Source: Zunongwangia sp. HGR-M22 (lineage in GTDB: Bacteria > Bacteroidota > Bacteroidia > Flavobacteriales > Flavobacteriaceae). From it: DNA of 64,000 nucleotides. The translations under genes were made by a program, and so were the position numbers. The DNA is taken from the NCBI RefSeq assembly GCF_027594425.1, contig NZ_CP115159.1:1787001-1851000 (forward strand). The letters run 5' to 3'. The notes below the pieces were generated by a model. That model was not told where the DNA came from. It ran no database searches and worked only from the letters and a program-made list of their open reading frames with translations. Shown one piece after another: positions 62,375-64,000 of this stretch (its first letter is position 1; each line of letters starts with the position of its first letter).

Positions 62375-64000
62375 ATGAATACTAACGAAGAAAAGTCTGT
62401 ACAAAAAGATGCTTTAGATGGTGGCACCTACGAGATTATCCGTAAACGTCTTAACACCCATAAATCTGATTTACAGGAACGTCTTAATACTTTAAATGAT
62501 GCCCGAAAAACGGTTTTTGGTTCGCTCGAAACGCAATTAATTGCCAATAACCGCATTAGTACCGAAAATAATTGTGTGGCCAGGGATATCATTTCGCTGG
62601 GACATACCTGCATTTTTAGCTATAATGTGCATTTTGGATTGCGTACAGAAATTACTCTATCCGATGTTTTTAGCGTTTACGAATTTAAAAACCATCACTT
62701 TGAAGCAGTTTCTTTAGCACTGTTTGAAGATGAAACATTTAAAACCGATTTTGCAAATCTCTATAAATATTATCGTAATACGATCTTTAGCAAATTTGCA
62801 AGAATAGGGAACTATCTGCACATGGTTTTTCAGCTGAGTGAAAGCGTGACCGATATTAAGACCTTTAAATGGCTTATAAAAGATAATTCGCTTACCTATA
62901 TCGATAATCGTAGCGAACACGAATTTAAGTATCCCAAACAACATCAATTTAACTGGCAGGAAGCCACGCGAGATATGCAGCGCTATGGCGAGCATCCGCA
63001 TGTTGCGATTTTAGATAAAGTTTTTGTTGAAACAATTGGCGGCGATCTTACCATTAAAATTGAAGATAATACAGAAGACGGAATGGGAATCTATTCTGAG
63101 CCGGTAGATTATAAAGATCAAACGCTGGATGACGGGCAGATTCGCTTTGCCGATCTTGGGAATTTAATAGTTCTTGAAATTAAACCTTTTCAGGAAGAAG
63201 CACGCTATTTTGTGTACAATCACAAAATGCAGGAAGTTCAGAAAATCGATTCAATCAAAGAAACGGCAGTTTTATTACCAGACGATCAGGGAATTATTTT
63301 TCCGAACGGCTATTATTTACAAACTGGAGAATTTCATCTGTTCTCTAACGAAGTTCAGTCTTTAAAATATCAGGGAACTATTAATTCTCCGAATGGGGAG
63401 GATTTTTTGTATATTTTCTATTCGCCTTCAAAAGGAACCTATCTGCTTATGGATTATAATATGATCGAGCAGGAAATTAAAACACCTATTGTTTGTGGCG
63501 GATTCACCATTTTGCCCAATGGCGAGCTTTGTTATTTTAAAGCCGACGACGAGCAGACCAAACATCATATGATCCAGATTTGGCAAACGCCGTATTTGGA
63601 GGGCGATATTATGCCTTCAGAACATCAGGATTCGATGTTGTACAAAATCGGGAATAAAGACATCGTGAAAGCAATGGCTGAAGCTAATGAGCTTATTACA
63701 TTGTTGAATAAAGAGGATAATTATGACGGATTGTATGCTGATATTGCGAAATCTTCAAAGAATATTTTAGATGCATATTACTGGCTAAACGATAAGGAAA
63801 CCGCTGTTTTAAGCGAGCCTTTAAAAGAAATAAATATTGCCGCTAATGCAGCGATCGATGAATTTCAAAAGGTTATTCAGCTTAAGAAAAATGCTGAAAA
63901 ACAAACCAGAGAAATTCAGCAGAAAGCACAGGAGCTTTTTAGTAAAATTAAAAGCACTTCTTTTAAAAACATCAACGAATTTGTCGAATTACTCTCCCAG
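62375..64000 (+). CDS. DUF3686-domain AAA ATPase, annotated as DNA repair ATPase (N-terminal part, cut by window edge)
   Basis: The first 542 codons, open to the edge, of a very large protein that in relatives is about 1600-1700 residues. It begins MNTNEEKSVQKDALDGGTYEI and contains the DUF3686 region: RKRLNTHKSDLQERLNTLNDARKTVFGSLETQL followed by beta-rich repeats such as FPNGYYLQTGEFHLF and ILPNGELCYF. The AAA module expected later is not in the window, so ATPase activity is inferred from family. It follows the Abi gene by 18 bases and would complete the psp-flotillin operon. The DNA repair label is an old annotation without experimental support that I know of. Confidence 0.88.
   Translation, partial: MNTNEEKSVQKDALDGGTYEIIRKRLNTHKSDLQERLNTLNDARKTVFGSLETQLIANNRISTENNCVARDIISLGHTCIFSYNVHFGLRTEITLSDVFSVYEFKNHHFEAVSLALFEDETFKTDFANLYKYYRNTIFSKFARIGNYLHMVFQLSESVTDIKTFKWLIKDNSLTYIDNRSEHEFKYPKQHQFNWQEATRDMQRYGEHPHVAILDKVFVETIGGDLTIKIEDNTEDGMGIYSEPVDYKDQTLDDGQIRFADLGNLIVLEIKPFQEEARYFVYNHKMQEVQKIDSIKETAVLLPDDQGIIFPNGYYLQTGEFHLFSNEVQSLKYQGTINSPNGEDFLYIFYSPSKGTYLLMDYNMIEQEIKTPIVCGGFTILPNGELCYFKADDEQTKHHMIQIWQTPYLEGDIMPSEHQDSMLYKIGNKDIVKAMAEANELITLLNKEDNYDGLYADIAKSSKNILDAYYWLNDKETAVLSEPLKEINIAANAAIDEFQKVIQLKKNAEKQTREIQQKAQELFSKIKSTSFKNINEFVELLSQ

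Overview
The window is a piece of a low-GC (roughly one third G+C) chromosome from a member of the Bacteroidota, almost certainly family Flavobacteriaceae and probably marine. The support is the gene content (DUF4252 pairs, DUF4199, an alternative GlmU, a lipoprotein-type TamA partner, a MuiA-like protein with a SusC-style regulatory insert, a DUF3686 ATPase) and repeated promoter elements of the Bacteroidota type TAnnTTTG. I cannot fix the genus. No rRNA, tRNA, CRISPR array, insertion sequence or prophage was seen.

Layout. 1-6000: end-truncated phosphosugar mutase, GT2 glycosyltransferase, DUF4199 protein, ribosomal protein L31 type B, alternative GlmU, and an overlapping HipA-like kinase/DUF3037 pair. 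6200-13200: tRNA methylthiotransferase MtaB, pirin with a small acetyltransferase-like protein, hydrolase, lytic transglycosylase, M28 peptidase, a TlpA-like protein lacking its second active-site cysteine, and rpmH. 13300-20700: carB (short form), small membrane proteins, a bile-acid-symporter-like carrier, thioesterase and rmuC. 20900-27350: a cobalamin uptake locus with two divergent arms, btuFCD-like genes on the minus strand and a B12 riboswitch, btuB-like receptor and BtuG-like surface beta-propeller on the plus strand.

27380-43200: S41 protease, an ECF sigma/anti-sigma/DUF4252 operon with a recognisable ECF promoter, an XRE regulator, the MuiA-like protein, a CocE/NonD-type hydrolase, an MFS carrier, the cysE-cysM pair, a DEAD/DEAH helicase and an OmpA-like lipoprotein. 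43580-51600: tamB-tamA outer-membrane assembly pair (tamB starts at TTG) and upp. 51700-57060: FMN glutamate-synthase-like protein, universal stress protein and small DUF families.

The most notable region is 56297-64000. An XRE regulator with a LexA/CI-like but apparently non-catalytic C-terminus diverges from an operon encoding a small YbjN/Tir-chaperone-like protein, PspA, a membrane OB-fold protein, a YqiK-type flotillin, a putative phage abortive-infection protein (putAbiC type) and a DUF3686 ATPase that runs off the window. It looks like an envelope-stress module in which a phage-defence gene has been placed just before the ATPase, next to a palindromic intergenic repeat. This is the best candidate for an undescribed combined system; the functional coupling is inference.
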